From positions 18,439,001 to 18,503,000 of the forward strand of contig NW_026262690.1 of NCBI RefSeq assembly GCF_021869535.1: a DNA stretch of 64,000 bases, written 5' to 3'. Numbering within the stretch: the first letter of the stretch is position 1; each line of letters opens with the position of its first letter. The translations under genes were made by a program, and so were the position numbers. This DNA comes from Mytilus californianus. Taxonomy: Eukaryota; Mollusca; Bivalvia; Mytilida; Mytilidae. Below are positions 22,379-34,499 of this stretch, piece by piece. The notes under the pieces were generated by a model, which did no database searches, had not been told where the DNA came from, and worked only from the letters and a program-made list of their open reading frames with translations.

Positions 22379-23295
22379 AAGAAAGAACCGTTATGATATG
22401 ATTTTTTTTTAATAAAGAATGGTGTTTATTCTTAGTTAGGAATAAAAACTTTGCTAACAAACAAAAAATATTAAAATAATCAGTATTGATTTATTTTCTC
22501 TAAGGATGACGTAAGAAGATTTGATATGATGACGTAGCAATAGTTGTATTACAGAAGATTTATTGATTAATTGATACATTCTAGCCTAAACGTAATAGTG
22601 TTTTACTTAGCTTAACAAATGCAGTCTCCTGTGGAATGATAAATTAAAATTCAACCATTACCAATTTACAAAGTGATGATGAAATGTGAATTTTAATTAA
22701 AATGAGAATAGTTATAAATTAGTGCAAACGATTTGTCATTCATTCTTATTTTAAAAAGTCTTTAAACTTTTATATAGCTGCTTTCAAAGGTTTTTAAATT
22801 TAGCTTTAACGGTGATTAAATTCTCATCAAAATGACTAGCGGAAACAGCAAGTAAGTTAAAGAATATTTTTTTAATGCATTTCCCTTTTGTCTTTCTTAA
22901 TATAAATCACTTTACCACATTGATTTATGCATTACAATGGAACAAGCCCACTCTTAAACAAGTGATAACATCTCTGCATTGATGTTGAAATTTATTTTTC
23001 ATTTTTACAGTACGAATTTAAACATAAGATATATTATGTCATGTGTTGTACACATGAATGATTTTTCAAATGACTCTGTCATTATTTCTTGACTAGGAAA
23101 GAGTTATATTTGAAACCACATATAGGGCATGGCTATGGTAACTGGAATAAACACAAAGTGTATATTAAACAGACACACTACCGACATTTTGTTTATATCA
23201 AGCATTTGTTAGACAATTTTTTGTATATAAAACATTACACACTTCAGACAATTTTTATCCATACATGTAACACGATTACCGCGCTCAAGTTTACA
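22379..23295. other. Presumed intron sequence
   Basis: AT-rich with no open frame or repeat of note. The small plus-strand frame starting at 23089 is not supported. Confidence 0.4.
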
Positions 23296-23520
23296 ATTTT
23301 CCAACTTTAAAAGGGGCATAACTCTAGAACGGTAAATGACTCATTGCCAAAGTTCGAACTCTGTCTTCGAGTTTTGGTTCTTAGGATTGTGTATGAGTTT
23401 CATAAAACTTTTGTTTTAGTGCGGAAACGAAAATGGAACGGACGGAACTCCGAAGGACGGTCAATTGTAAGACTTAATGCCCCCATTGACTACGACGGGA
23501 ACATAAAAAAACTTTTTTTA
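23296..23520 (+). repeat. Dispersed repeat, GGGGCATAACTCTAGAAC type
   Basis: AAAGGGGCATAACTCTAGAA, then AGTTCGAACTCTGTCTTCGA, GTGTATGAGTTTCATAAAAC and a GGACGGAC segment. I recognise this order from a common bivalve repeat that includes a short GGAC-rich stretch. The 68-codon frame it contains is not a gene. Confidence 0.45.
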
Positions 23521-24370
23521 TGCTGGTTTTTATTGGTGGGGAGGGGTTAAACTTAAAGTTCCTTGTTTGATGAAAATAGAAGATAAGGTTAATAAAATAT
23601 CAACTCAATGACATAAATAACACAAACACATCTACATATATATGTCGAGTTCTGAATCGTCCCGAGTCGAAAAAAGTTGAATGTAAGTTTCATTATTTGT
23701 AAACTTTGTGTTGAGCTATATAGATAATTTCCTGTCAAGTTTGGAGACTATGTTCTATCCCATAGAACTGTTTATCAAACAAACTACAAATATAGCTAGG
23801 TGTGCTTGATATATTGAGTTTCATGTCATAACTGACTCGAAGGGTTGGTTAAGTTTGCAACAAAGGAGATAGCATTTTCAAATTTAAAAAATTCCATTAT
23901 TGTACCTGCATGTGAAATAAACATTTCCATTTTCCAAAACTAGTACGTGTTACTTGTCAATTGTTGATAAGGAAAAAATCACTAAACCAAAGATTCTTAA
24001 AGGCGAAGTTGTCATCTCTTCGTAGATTTACAGGCGTCATCATGCCTAGGTTAACCTATACAGAATATTTGTCACAGATGACCACATATATGATACATCT
24101 ATTGCCATGATATATGGGATATATACTGTCTCCCTTTCTGACGCACATGAGTCTCCCTATCTCTGTTTATGATTCATAAATTAATTATAATTATGACAAA
24201 CGATAGTTGACATTTGTCAATTTGGTTGCGGTTGTGGAATATAATCTCCGTAATGTGAGCTAGGTTATTTGTTTCTATTAAAACATAAAACACAAATTGA
24301 TAAATTAAAGGGATTTTGAATTAACCAAGATCACAAACTTCGTATAATCGTTAACATTAAAGTGTAGGAA
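23521..24370. other. Presumed intron sequence
   Basis: No gene or clear repeat. Confidence 0.4.
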
Positions 24371-24655
24371 AGTATGATTTCTACCTCAAAGAAGAAGTAC
24401 ATTGAGCTTGATTTAATAATTGTGATCATGATTTCTACATCAACAGATGAAGTATATTGACTTTGCTTTCAGTAACTGCGATCATGAATCTTACACCAGC
24501 TGAAGTACTCTGAGCTTGCTTTCAGTAACTGCGATCATGAATCTTACACAAAGTTGAAACAGATGAAGTACTCCGAGCTTGCTTTCAGTAACTGCGATCG
24601 TGATTTCTTCACCAAGAAATGAAGTAATTGAGCTTGCATTCAGTAAGTTACTAAG
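24371..24655 (-). repeat. Tandem repeat, ~62-bp unit, next to an exon
   Basis: Four to five units contain AGTACTCTGAGCTTGCTTTC then AGTAACTGCGATCATGAATC. The array ends within about 10 bases of the donor of the exon at 24664-24755. On the minus strand some units carry GGT|GTAAGA, a donor-like site, so cryptic donors are repeated in the intron. Confidence 0.75.
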
Positions 24656-24663
24656 TTACTTAC

Positions 24664-24755
24664 AAAACGATATTTTGACATTTGTTCCATCGACTGTAAG
24701 TTCCCATCCTGTCGTAATTTTGGCAACGCCGTCTGATCCTATATATCCAGCTTTC
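24664..24755 (-). CDS. Internal exon of an unrecognised host gene
   Basis: The minus strand shows an acceptor (TTTTACTTGTAG), 92 bases with an open frame, and a perfect donor (TTTT|GTAAGT). One base completes a codon, 30 codons follow and one base is left over. The peptide contains AGYIGSDGVAKITTGWELTV and ends DGTNVKISF; the leftover T joins CT of the exon at 18220-18269 to give serine. Its entry phase (two bases before, G completing) fits the AG left at the end of the exon at 50535-50715. The sequence is not low-complexity and has glycine turns and alternating hydrophobics, as in an extracellular beta domain. I cannot name the family. Coding status is inferred from splice sites and phase. 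Confidence 0.55.
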
Positions 24756-26202
24756 CTACAAGTAAAAAACAACACTGTTTCTTAACATACATATATTATA
24801 AAAATGTATATAATTCCAGTAGTGTTCTTTGATATACTTTCATTAGTTTAGCTCCAAACCATAACGTTGAAACCCATAATAGAAAAGGTTTTTAATACAA
24901 TGTAATATTAAAATAATATTGTATCACAGTTGCTACTCTAAGTCTAACTCAGTGATTCCAACTATCAGGTGCTTTAGAATTCCTTTTTACATTTTTACAT
25001 ATGTGTTTTTTTTCTCGAAAATATATCTTCCCATCATACAGGGCATGTGCTTCATCAAAATCCGAAAAACTAAATGGCCTAAACAGAACAGACAAAAAAT
25101 CTACAAATGTCAGTAGGGTCACTTATTCAAATATATAATATAAAAGTGACTGTGTCTCTTTGGAGTATTTATTGGTATCGTTAGCCAAATGTGACGCATT
25201 AGCATTTAATGAAAACACACTTTGTACAATTTGAATACACTGAACTTGATTCAGAAATAAGCAAAACTAGTGCTCATGTTTGTCTCCTTTAAGACAGATG
25301 ACGAGACATAGTAGTCAAACATGCAATCGAAAATCCATGCATACGATCGAGACGAAAAAAAGTGTCTTATGCTTATTGTAAGAAAAAAAAATATTTTCGG
25401 GGATGTTATCATTTCAGTTACGCGTTTGGTTTTATATATTTTGATATTTACCTTCAAAACAAAAGTGCCTCTTTTTACTTGTTATTTTTAATTTCTATGA
25501 CCTATCGTGCATACATGATGTTAAATAAGGTATTCTTATTAAACATTTTAATCCTGATATCTATGACGAGTTTACTTATACATGCAAATGGCGTACTTGT
25601 TTTCATTAATCAAAGTAGGATTTCATTACCAACAAAAAGCATATATATACTGTTAAAGTGAATACACAATGTGTAGCAACATTACAGTATATTATCCGTT
25701 TGTCATGAATCAGTATAAAATCCATTTAAAATATATAATTAATTGATTTCTGGGTGTTAATAATAAAATCGGTTTATATCTTGCTTCACTGTTGCAGGAT
25801 AATAGAATTCAGCTGATCCAGGAGCTGATATAATAATGTACAATCAAAGATCAAACAGATTTTTTTTATAATTAAAAGGTAATATTTGACCCTGACATAT
25901 TTGACAGAGGGCGAAGTTTGAGGATTATCGCCACAACATGTATAACTGCGTGTTACAAGTCCGACGTTTCTTTGATGTCAATGGTATCCGGTGTGGGAAC
26001 AGCTAACACTGCATATGCAGAGAAATCCAGGTTGTCAATTACTCATTAATATCGGTTTCATTATTTCCTGGATGTATTGATTGACATTATTTTCTCTCCC
26101 TTTACAAGATTAAATGCATGATAAAACAGCCTTCAAGCGATTAAATAGCTGTTCTAAATTTCATGGACTATTGAAAAACAGCGATACGTCTTCAAAGAGA
26201 TC
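24756..26202. other. Presumed intron or intergenic sequence
   Basis: AT-rich. Overlapping frames at 25251-25457 (minus) and 25362-25661 (plus) show no splice signals that I trust. Nothing else is seen before the Penelope-like element. Confidence 0.35.
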
Positions 26203-26220
26203 TAAAATTGTTTAGAAACG

Positions 26221-28230
26221 TTGACAACGATATTCATGCATATTCCGGGATATTTTGATAATACTGAGCTCCCTCTTATTTGTTATATTTACAAGAAATC
26301 TACCCGGAAATTTGTGTTTAATTATAGCCAATTGTGTAAAGATGTTAATATCACTGAAAATACACCTACTTCATGTAATTGCAGTAATTCCGAATACATT
26401 TATGGACCCATTTCCCATGTTATAACAGGAGATCTTAACATCGTTCAAGACCGAGAGTTAAAATCATTCCTCAGTAAAGGACCTAAATATCGTCCCCCGT
26501 CAATTATTAATTGGAATGAGTGTCGTAATATCATCTACGACTCACTCCATACTTACTGTTTGAAATGGATAAAACGGGAAAAAGCTGACAAAAAATCTTT
26601 GGACTCTTTTTTTAATTCAGTAATGAACATAGTTGATATACGTATTCAACATTTTAAAGAACATTTTACTCTTAACAATAACCACAATAAACCTATTTCT
26701 CGTATCAAACATAAACTAAAAGAACTAGCCAAGGAATTTGTTTTTGTCCCGGCCGATAAAGCTGCTAATAATATTATTATTGTTTGACGTAAATTTTACA
26801 TTGAGGTTCTGAAAAAAGAAATCACCAATTCACCAACATTCCAACTGACTCCATTTTCAGAAAACGACATCTGTAACAAACATAAACTTTTAGCTACCGC
26901 TTTACAAGCAGAACCAAATACAATGAAAGTCCCAACTATGTATTGGCTTCCGAAGCTACACAAAACACCTTACCAATATAGAGTCATTTCGTCTTCAAGC
27001 CATTGTTCCACTACTAAATTGTCTATTCTTCTTACCAGTACACTTGGTACAATCAAAAACCTGATAATAAATTGTTCAAATAAGGCCTTCGAAAATAGTG
27101 GAATTAATTACTTTTGGAGTGTCAAGAACTCGTTGGAAGTACTTGATAAATTACATGCATATATTGGTGATTTTGAATCTGTTCAAAGTTTTGATTTTTC
27201 TACCCTATATACCACATTGCCTCACATTCTCATTAAGAAAAAATTCACACACATAATTAAATGGGCATTTAAAAAGTCAGAATGTGAATATATATGTTCA
27301 AACTCTTTTAGGTCATTTTTTAGTAGCAATAAACAAAAAAACTATGTCAATTGGACATGCTTTGATACTATATATGCCCTTGAATTTTTACTAGATAACA
27401 TTTTTGTTCGCTTTGGAGATTCCGTATATCGTCAGGTTATCGGAATTCCAATGGGGACTAACTGTGCACCACTTATTGCGGACCTTTTTTTGTATTGCTA
27501 TGAGTTACAATTTATGACAAAAATCAGCAAAGACCCATCGAAACAACATCTGATACACAAATTTAATAATACTTTTAGATATTTGGATGATATTTTGGCT
27601 CTCAATAATAACGACTTCAGTATGTATACTAAAGAAATTTATCCTGTTGAACTTACTTTAAATAAAGCTAATACTAACAATGACCACTGCCCTTTCCTCG
27701 ATCTTGATATCTATATCATTAATGGAAAGCTTAATACTAAAATATATGATAAAAGAGATGATTTTTCATTTCCTATCGTAAATTATCCATTTTTAGATGG
27801 TGACGTTCCCTTGTCACCATCTTACGGTGTTTATATATCTCAACGTGTACGATTCGCTCGTGTATGTAACAATGTTTTAGATTTTAACGAGAGAAATTTA
27901 TGTATTACTGAAAAATTATTACACCAGGGTTTTCGATATCACAAACTAGTCAAAACATTTACTAAATTTTATCATCGGTATAAGGACATCATTCGTAAAT
28001 ATAGCTCAACATGCAGACTTCTTATACGTTCAGGTATTTCACATCTAATTTTTTATGGAAATATTCTTTATAAAGCACAAAAATGTCAGTATTCACCTCT
28101 GAAGCTAACAAAACCTTCAAATAGACTTATTAAGAAGGGATATAGTTACGATACTGTTGTCAGGTCATTAAAGATTGCATATTTTGGCGTTAATATTGAT
28201 TCACTTATAGGGTCTTTGCATCGGCACTAA
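26221..28230 (+). pseudogene. Penelope-like reverse transcriptase with a single in-frame TGA
   Basis: One frame of 670 codons is open except for TGA at codon 189 (26785-26787). The region before it ends in FVFVPADKAANNIIIV and the frame continues RKFYIEVLKKE, so one substitution interrupts an otherwise intact protein. The RT core has WLPKLHK (about residue 242), FDFSTLYTTLP with the first catalytic Asp near 325, IGIPMGTNCAPLIADLF (407-423) and YLDD (454-457), followed by PFLDLDIYI. The motif order and the MGTNCAP and FSTLYTT forms fit the Penelope/TERT-related group and match proteins common in bivalves and cnidarians. No GIY-YIG endonuclease follows: the frame ends SLIGSLHRH. An N-terminal Cys cluster (CNCSNSEY) is present near residue 55. 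The start is uncertain: TTG at 26221 follows the stop at 26203, and the first ATG is at 26236. Confidence 0.8.
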
Positions 28231-28872
28231 ACACATTTATTTTAAAACCAGTTGTTGGCATGACACGGGTTATGTTCTTCTCATATATGTTATGATGGTA
28301 TGATACTAAACCCCTAACGGGAAGGATTGTGCCTGATATTCATATGATGAAGACATAATCTTTCAATCAGTTTAATTGAAGTCTGGAGCTGGCATGTCAG
28401 TTAACTGCTAGTAGTCTGTTGTTATTTATGTATTATTGTCATTTTGTTTATTTTCTTTGGTTACATCTTCTGACATCAGACTCGGACTTCTCTTGAACTG
28501 AATTTTAATGTGCGTATTGTTATGCGTTTACTTTTCTACATTGGCTAGAGGTATAGGGGGAGGGTTGAGATCTCATAAACATGTTTAACCCCGCCGCATT
28601 TTTGCGCCTGTCCCAAGTCAGGAGCCTCTAGCCTTTGTTAGTCTTGTATTATTTTTAATTTTAGTTTCTTGTGTACAATTTGGAGTTTAGTATGGCGTTC
28701 ATTATCACTGAACTAGTATATATATTTGTTTAGGGGCCAGCTGAAGGACGCCTCCGGGTGCGGGAATTTCTCGCTGCATTGAAGACCTGTTGGTGACCTT
28801 CTGCTGTTGTCTGTTTTATGGTCGGGTTGTTGTCTCTTTGACACATTCCCCATTTCCATTCTCAATTTTATG
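28231..28872 (+). other. 3' UTR of the Penelope-like element
   Basis: Landmarks in order are CATATGATGAAGACATAATC, GTCTGGAGCTGGCATGTCAG, GGGGGAGGGTTGAGATCTCA, CGCCGCATTTTTGCGCCTGT, GGGGCCAGCTGAAGGACGCC and GTCGGGTTGTTGTCTCTTTG. The strong conservation of this region in all copies suggests that it carries the signal for reverse-transcription initiation. That is inferred from copy structure. Confidence 0.7.
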
Positions 28873-29084
28873 TATATATATATATTTTTTTAATGATCTA
28901 ACAAATTGAAAAATGTGTAAATTGCACACACATACACAGATGCTGGCTAAGTATAGGCAACTGAAGTGAAAGATCTGATGCTTAATAAGTTGAAAATCGT
29001 TTGCATCAGTCTAAAACCAATTGTTTATTTGATACCTTTCTTCTATGGATGTAGCATAAAAAGTAAAATCACAAAAATAAAGAA

Positions 29085-29320
29085 CTCCGAGGAAAATTCA
29101 AAAAGGAAAGTCCCTTATCAAATGGTAAAATCAAAAGTTCAAACACATCAAACGAATGGATAACAACTGTCATATTCCTGACTTGGTACAGGCATTTTCT
29201 TATGTAGAAAATGGTGGATTGAACCTGGTTTTAAAGCTAGCTAAACATCTCACTTGTATGACAGTCGCATCAAATTCCACTGATTATATTGACAATGATG
29301 TGTGAACAAAACAAACAAAA
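29085..29320 (+). repeat. Dispersed mussel repeat, copy 2
   Basis: GAACTCCGAGGAAAATTCAA, ACACATCAAACGAATGGATA, CTGACTTGGTACAGGCATTT and TATGACAGTCGCATCAAATT occur in order. It is better preserved than the copy at 11440-11690. Confidence 0.7.
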
Positions 29321-29391
29321 ACAATAGGTAAAAATGTCACAAATAGCATTTGATTTAATAAAGTCAAAACGTGATGAGTAAAATGCACAAT

Positions 29392-30275
29392 TAATGGCCA
29401 TCTAAGTTCTATGACGATGAGCAGAGCACACAATTGATGGGCATCTAAGTTCTATGACGATGAGCAGAGCACACAATTGATGGGCATCTTAGTTCTATGG
29501 TGATGAGCAGAGCACACAATTGATGGCCATCTAAGTTCTATGACGATGAGCAGAGCACACCATAAATGGCCATCTAAGTTTTATGGTGATGAGCAGAGCA
29601 CACACTTGATGGCCATCTAAGTTCTATGACGATGAGCAGAGCACACAATTAATGGCCATCTAAGTTCTATGACGATGAGCAGAGCACACAATTGATGGGC
29701 ATCCAAGTTCTATGACGATGAGCTGAGCACACAATTGATGGGCATCTTAGTTCTATGGCGATGAGCAGAGCACACAATTGATGGGTATCTAAGCTCTATG
29801 ACAATGAGCAGAGTACACATTTGGTGACCATCTAAGTTCTATGATGATGAACGGAGTACACAATTGATGGCCATCTTAGTTCTGTGACGATGACCGGAGC
29901 ACACAATTTATGGCCATCTAAGTTTTATGAAGATGAGCGGAGTACACAGTTAATGGCCATCTAAGTTCTATGACGATGAGCAGAGTACACAATTAATGGC
30001 CAACTAAGTTAATAGGACGACGACCAGAGTACACAATTAATGGCCATCTAATTTCTATTACGATGATCAGAGTACACAATTAATGGCCATCTAAGTTATA
30101 TGACGATGACCAAAGTGCACAATCAATGGCCATCTAAGTTATATGACGATGTACAGAGTTCACAATTGATGACCATCTAAGTTATATGACGATGAGCAGA
30201 GTACACAATTAATGGCCATCTAAGTTCTATTACAATGAGCAGTGTACATAATTAATGGCCATCTAAGTTATATGA
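29392..30275 (+). repeat. Satellite array C, 43-bp unit
   Basis: About twenty units of ACAATTGATGGCCATCTAAG then TTCTATGACGATGAGCAGAGCAC, less regular toward the right end. Most units contain GATGGCCATC, a perfect 10-bp palindrome, or AATGGCCATCT. No frame is maintained, and 43 is not a multiple of three. Confidence 0.95.
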
Positions 30276-31254
30276 CATCATATTGAGACGTTTACTTCAT
30301 GACCAAACATTTTAGAATCAAAACTTAACGAAAATGCACGTGACCTTGATTGTTTCCTCTTTATTTGCATATTTGGTCTGTTATATAAGTAAAAAGAACA
30401 AATCAACCTTTAATTACTTTTATATAAACTTTTTTTTTCAAACAACAAAACTAAGCGTATTAAGTTTATCTGATTGGATAAAAAGTTGCTCACAATGAAT
30501 CAGTTAAGCCTATTTCATGTTTACTGCGATATATGATACTTGCTGCCAGAATTATTCAGGAAAAGTCTTAATAAAACTGTTATGAACTGTAACTAATCAT
30601 ATGTATGTAATTAAAAATGAACTCATTGACATATTCTTCATTAGATAAATTCAATTATGTTTTTCATTAATATATTAAAGATGTCATTCTACTAATCACG
30701 TACAAAAGAAAATCATCAAAGTTAGGCATTATGGGTCTTAATTATTCAATAGAATTAAAACACCATTAAAATTAATTATTTTGCATTGTATAACTTAAAT
30801 ATTTATTGAAGCCTCCTCTTATTTGAAGTTTAACGGGCATGGATATATGTCTTCAAAAGCTTAAAATGATACGTTAAATAGTTTTTCTGATAAATATGCA
30901 AACAAAAGACAGCAGGCGACCCCTGAATCCGCAATTTGTGTTGCAGTTCTTCTAAGGACGACATTTTGTTTTACTTCATATACCTTTTCACTTAGTTAAT
31001 GTCTCCAGATGGAATTTTAAAGTGTTTCAGTCGATTAGAATGGTTTGTGTTCGGAAAATTAGTTACATTTATCCAATTTCAATTTAAACCACAAAAATAA
31101 AAAAACTCATGACATTTAATACCTGGAATGCTCAGACAAACCAAGAGTAGCACGTATTATATATATTAGTGAAGTAACATAAGGTTATGGTTGGGATTGG
31201 CTATATGGAACATATCACTGTAGTTAGCTGTGGAAAAATACTAACTGTTGGATT
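30276..31254. other. Presumed intron or intergenic sequence
   Basis: AT-rich spacer between two satellite arrays. Nothing recognisable. Confidence 0.4.
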
Positions 31255-32120
31255 ATAACCAGGCGAATTTGTAGGAATGGGAATTTCTACTAGGGGAATG
31301 TTGAACAAGGCAAACTTGTAGGAATGGGAATTTCTACTAGGAATGTTGAACAAGGCAAACTTGTAGGAATGGGAATTTCTACTAGGAATGTTGAACAAGG
31401 CGAACTTGTAAAAGGGAATTTCTACTAGGGGAATTTTGAACAAAGCGAACTTGTAGGAATGGGAATTTCTACTAGGAATGTTGAACAAGGCGAACTTGTA
31501 GGAATGGGAATTTCGACAAGGGGAATGTTGAACAAGGCGAACTTGTAAGAATGGGAATTTCTACTAGGGGAATGTTGAACAAGGCAAACTTGTAGGAATG
31601 GGAATTTCTACAAGGGGAATGTTGAACAAGGCGAACTTGTAGGAATGGGAATTTCTACTAGGAATGTTGAACAAGGCGAACTTGTAGGAATGGGAATTTC
31701 TACTAGGGGAATTTTGAACAAGGCGAACTTGTAGGAATGGGGATTTCTACTAGGAATGTTGAACAAGGCGAACTTGTAGAAATGGGAATTTCTACTAGGG
31801 GAATGTTGAACAAGGCGAACTTTTAGGAATGGGAATTTCTACTAGGAATGTTGAACAAGGCGAACTTGTAGGAATAGGGAATTTTTACTAAGGGAATGTT
31901 GAACAAGGCGAACTTGTAGGAATGGGAATTTCTACTAGGGGAGTGTTAATTAGGCGAACTTGTAGGAATGGGAATTTCTACTAGGGGAATGTTGAACAAG
32001 GCGAACTTGTAGGAATGGGAATTTCTACTAGGGGAATGTTGAACAAGGCGAATGGGAATTTCTACTAGGAATGTTGAACAAGACCAACTTGTAGGAATGG
32101 GAATGTCTACTAGGACTGTT
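31255..32120 (+). repeat. Satellite array D, 44/47-bp unit
   Basis: About nineteen units of AGGAATGGGAATTTCTACTA then GGGGAATGTTGAACAAGGCG and AACTTGT. A three-base difference (ACTAGGGGAATG versus ACTAGGAATG) gives two unit lengths, 47 and 44. The 95-codon minus-strand frame across it is a translation of the repeat, not a gene. Confidence 0.95.
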
Positions 32121-33235
32121 TAGGGTCTGTCTTCAACACATATATATAGATTGGTTTTTTTTTTGTCATTTAAAAAAGAGAATTTCCATGTTTGTTCTAT
32201 ATTCATTATTAGTATCAATAAGAGACAAAATGATTTTTTGTAAATTGGATATCGGTTGACACATGCAAGGTCATTGCTTAATGGAAGAACGAGGTACGTT
32301 TCATTTAATCGATTTCACTACTCGTATTATATTCATGAAAATTCATTTAATCAGCGACAGATTAAGGAAAAACTAGAACAATCACTTTCACCAATAAAAA
32401 TTGATTTTTGTAATAATCATATTCAATACATTCCGGCTAGATTCTTCTCATTGTAAATGATTTTAACTTGTTAAATAATTTCAAAGATACTGCCATGAAA
32501 AGAAATTGATTTTATTCTGTATGAATTTGTCAAAAGAGCAAGATTTCAATCGAATCTTTTTTCATATGAAAACTCTGTGCTGTAAGAGATATTGATTTCA
32601 TCATTGCATGAAATTTAACAGCGACATGCAACTATTTTATCAAAAAAATTAGACAAGTAATCAACTTATGAATAAAAGGAGATGTGGAAATTTAAAACAA
32701 ATTGAAAGAATTGCGCCAATTTTATTTCATAGAATATGACCAAAGTAGACATACATATTTCGTTTTAGGATCGAACAATCATAACTCGTAAAAAACCGCT
32801 CTCATTTTAACAAACTCGAAAGCTTTCTTATCAAAACTGAATTTTTAATTGACGGAATTTTTGATATATCTAGTGGTAATGAATTTTGAATAACAAAATT
32901 AACAAATTTTCTAATGAAGAACGTTGCACTGTGGGATCTTCTAGATAATTCAAAGTATATATATAAAGTCCTTTAACATTATTTCAAAGACCGGTATGCA
33001 ACTATTCTTATCACAGTCAACGAATTTTGTGAAGAGGTACATGTAGACTCTACAAGAAGTGATCAGATATTTATTCTTATAAATTCAAAAGATGTCTTCG
33101 ATTTCAAAAAACCAAATTTTGGTTCAATTTTTCTACACATAATTGCAAGTTATAATTCCCCATTGAAGTGGCAAGTTAATTTACAGCTTCCTTCAAGACT
33201 GTTTCCTTTACATTCAATAACCGTTTTTTTATATC
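32121..33235. other. Unassigned non-coding sequence
   Basis: AT-rich. The small plus-strand frame at 32256-32456 has no support. Confidence 0.35.
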
Positions 33236-33480
33236 TATAGGTAGAGTGTCATCATCGAATGCACTATGTCATCGGTTCAACCCCTGCTGAGTCAAAGCAT
33301 GGACTGGTTGGCTTGGATAATGATATATTTTAAGTTAAGGTTAAATGTATTCCTGTGTACTGTTGTTAACTTGTGAAAATCTTACCTAGCATGTCAGATT
33401 AGTACAAAGCAGGGTATATGTTTATCTCATTGATATGTGATCATCCTGAATATGCATGTAATATTTTATACTGAACAATA
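33236..33480 (+). repeat. SINE-like dispersed repeat
   Basis: CATCGGTTCAACCCCTGCTG resembles a tRNA-type B box context. It is followed by TTCCTGTGTACTGTTGTTAA, AATCTTACCTAGCATGTCAG, ATTAGTACAAAGCAGGGTAT and CATCCTGAATATGCATGTAA. I recall this order from a frequent bivalve repeat. A clear A box is not visible, so its Pol III origin is a guess. Confidence 0.45.
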
Positions 33481-33574
33481 GTCAATCGAAGTAAGAAGCT
33501 GTCGCCACAATATATATAATCATTGTTGCTTGTCCGTAGTCGAGAAAAGGTACAAAACAACCACACTGATTTTG

Positions 33575-33660
33575 ATAACAACGTCGTTTATCGTTTTTCG
33601 TCACAGCATTGTCAGTTAGTTCGAGTATCCCTATGGTATATTTCGCCTCTCTTTGATTTA
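33575..33660 (+). repeat. Dispersed mussel repeat module
   Basis: CGTCACAGCATTGTCAGTTA then GTTCGAGTATCCCTATGGTA and TATTTCGCCTCTC. Same family as 12480-12600. Confidence 0.55.
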
Positions 33661-34499
33661 TTATCAAAGTTTTTTAAGATTTTAAATTGTTACCGAATTC
33701 ATTGATTGTTTTTTTTTTTTTTTTACACCAAAACAGGTAAAACGTATATTCTTTTATAGACAATGATACATTTTGCAAATGCTGATCAATTTTGGAAAAT
33801 TGTCTACGTATCAACATTCAGTTTAAATGTATTCAGTATCAGGTTAATAAATAAGAACACAAAACATTAGCATATTGAGGTAACAAATGATTGGATCAAC
33901 AAGTTCCAACGAAAACAATTTTGAAGCGATGTTAACTTTGACTGCATTCATAAAATAAAAAATAATTTCATCCACATTAACGTATAATGACTTCAGAACA
34001 TAATCAGATGATAATGGTATATTATTGGATATATTCAAACCTTCAGCTTCCCGTGACCGAACTGTTATATTGTAAATGTGTTATTAATATGTTGAAATTC
34101 TCAACCGCACACTAAATATTTATAGAGAAGAAGGCAAACAATTGGATACAATGAGATACGATTTAAATGAATAAATTGCCTAATAATATCATTTGTTACT
34201 TGACCAATTTTAAGGTGTTTAAGTGAACTTAAGTGAAAGTAAACAAAAGAAATGAAGCAAAATTGATTTTCAAAGGATCAATGAGTGTTTTAATAATATT
34301 TTTCACATACATTGATTAGGTTTAAAAGCTCTCAAGTATGCAAAATTTATGGATACAGAAATTAAATTATTGAACAAATGCTGAGTAAGGAAGATTGAGT
34401 TTATGTCAAAACTGTCATCTTCAAAAACAAGGAAGATAACTGTGGTACAACAATATGGTCGCCTTCTCTCCCAGCAGTAAAATGCATGCCACTTACTAT

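Larger units (their letters stand above)
26203..28872 (+). mobile_element. Penelope-like retroelement, nearly complete copy
   Basis: This unit comprises a long RT reading frame (26221-28230) and a ~640-base 3' UTR ending at TTCCATTCTCAATTTTATG. The same 3' end occurs in copies at 8734-9616, 42415-42545 (minus), 56667-57676, 61641-61808 and 63822-63903, all shorter at the 5' side. The 5' boundary is not defined: an in-frame TAA lies at 26203-26205 and no target duplication is obvious. It sits in the intron-like interval between host exons at 50.5 and 24.7 kb, in the opposite orientation to them. Confidence 0.75.

Noticed and set aside
31201-31488. 95-codon minus-strand ORF with repeating NSHSYKFALFNIPS
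   Set aside because: It is the 44/47-bp satellite read in one frame; the frame breaks as soon as unit lengths change.
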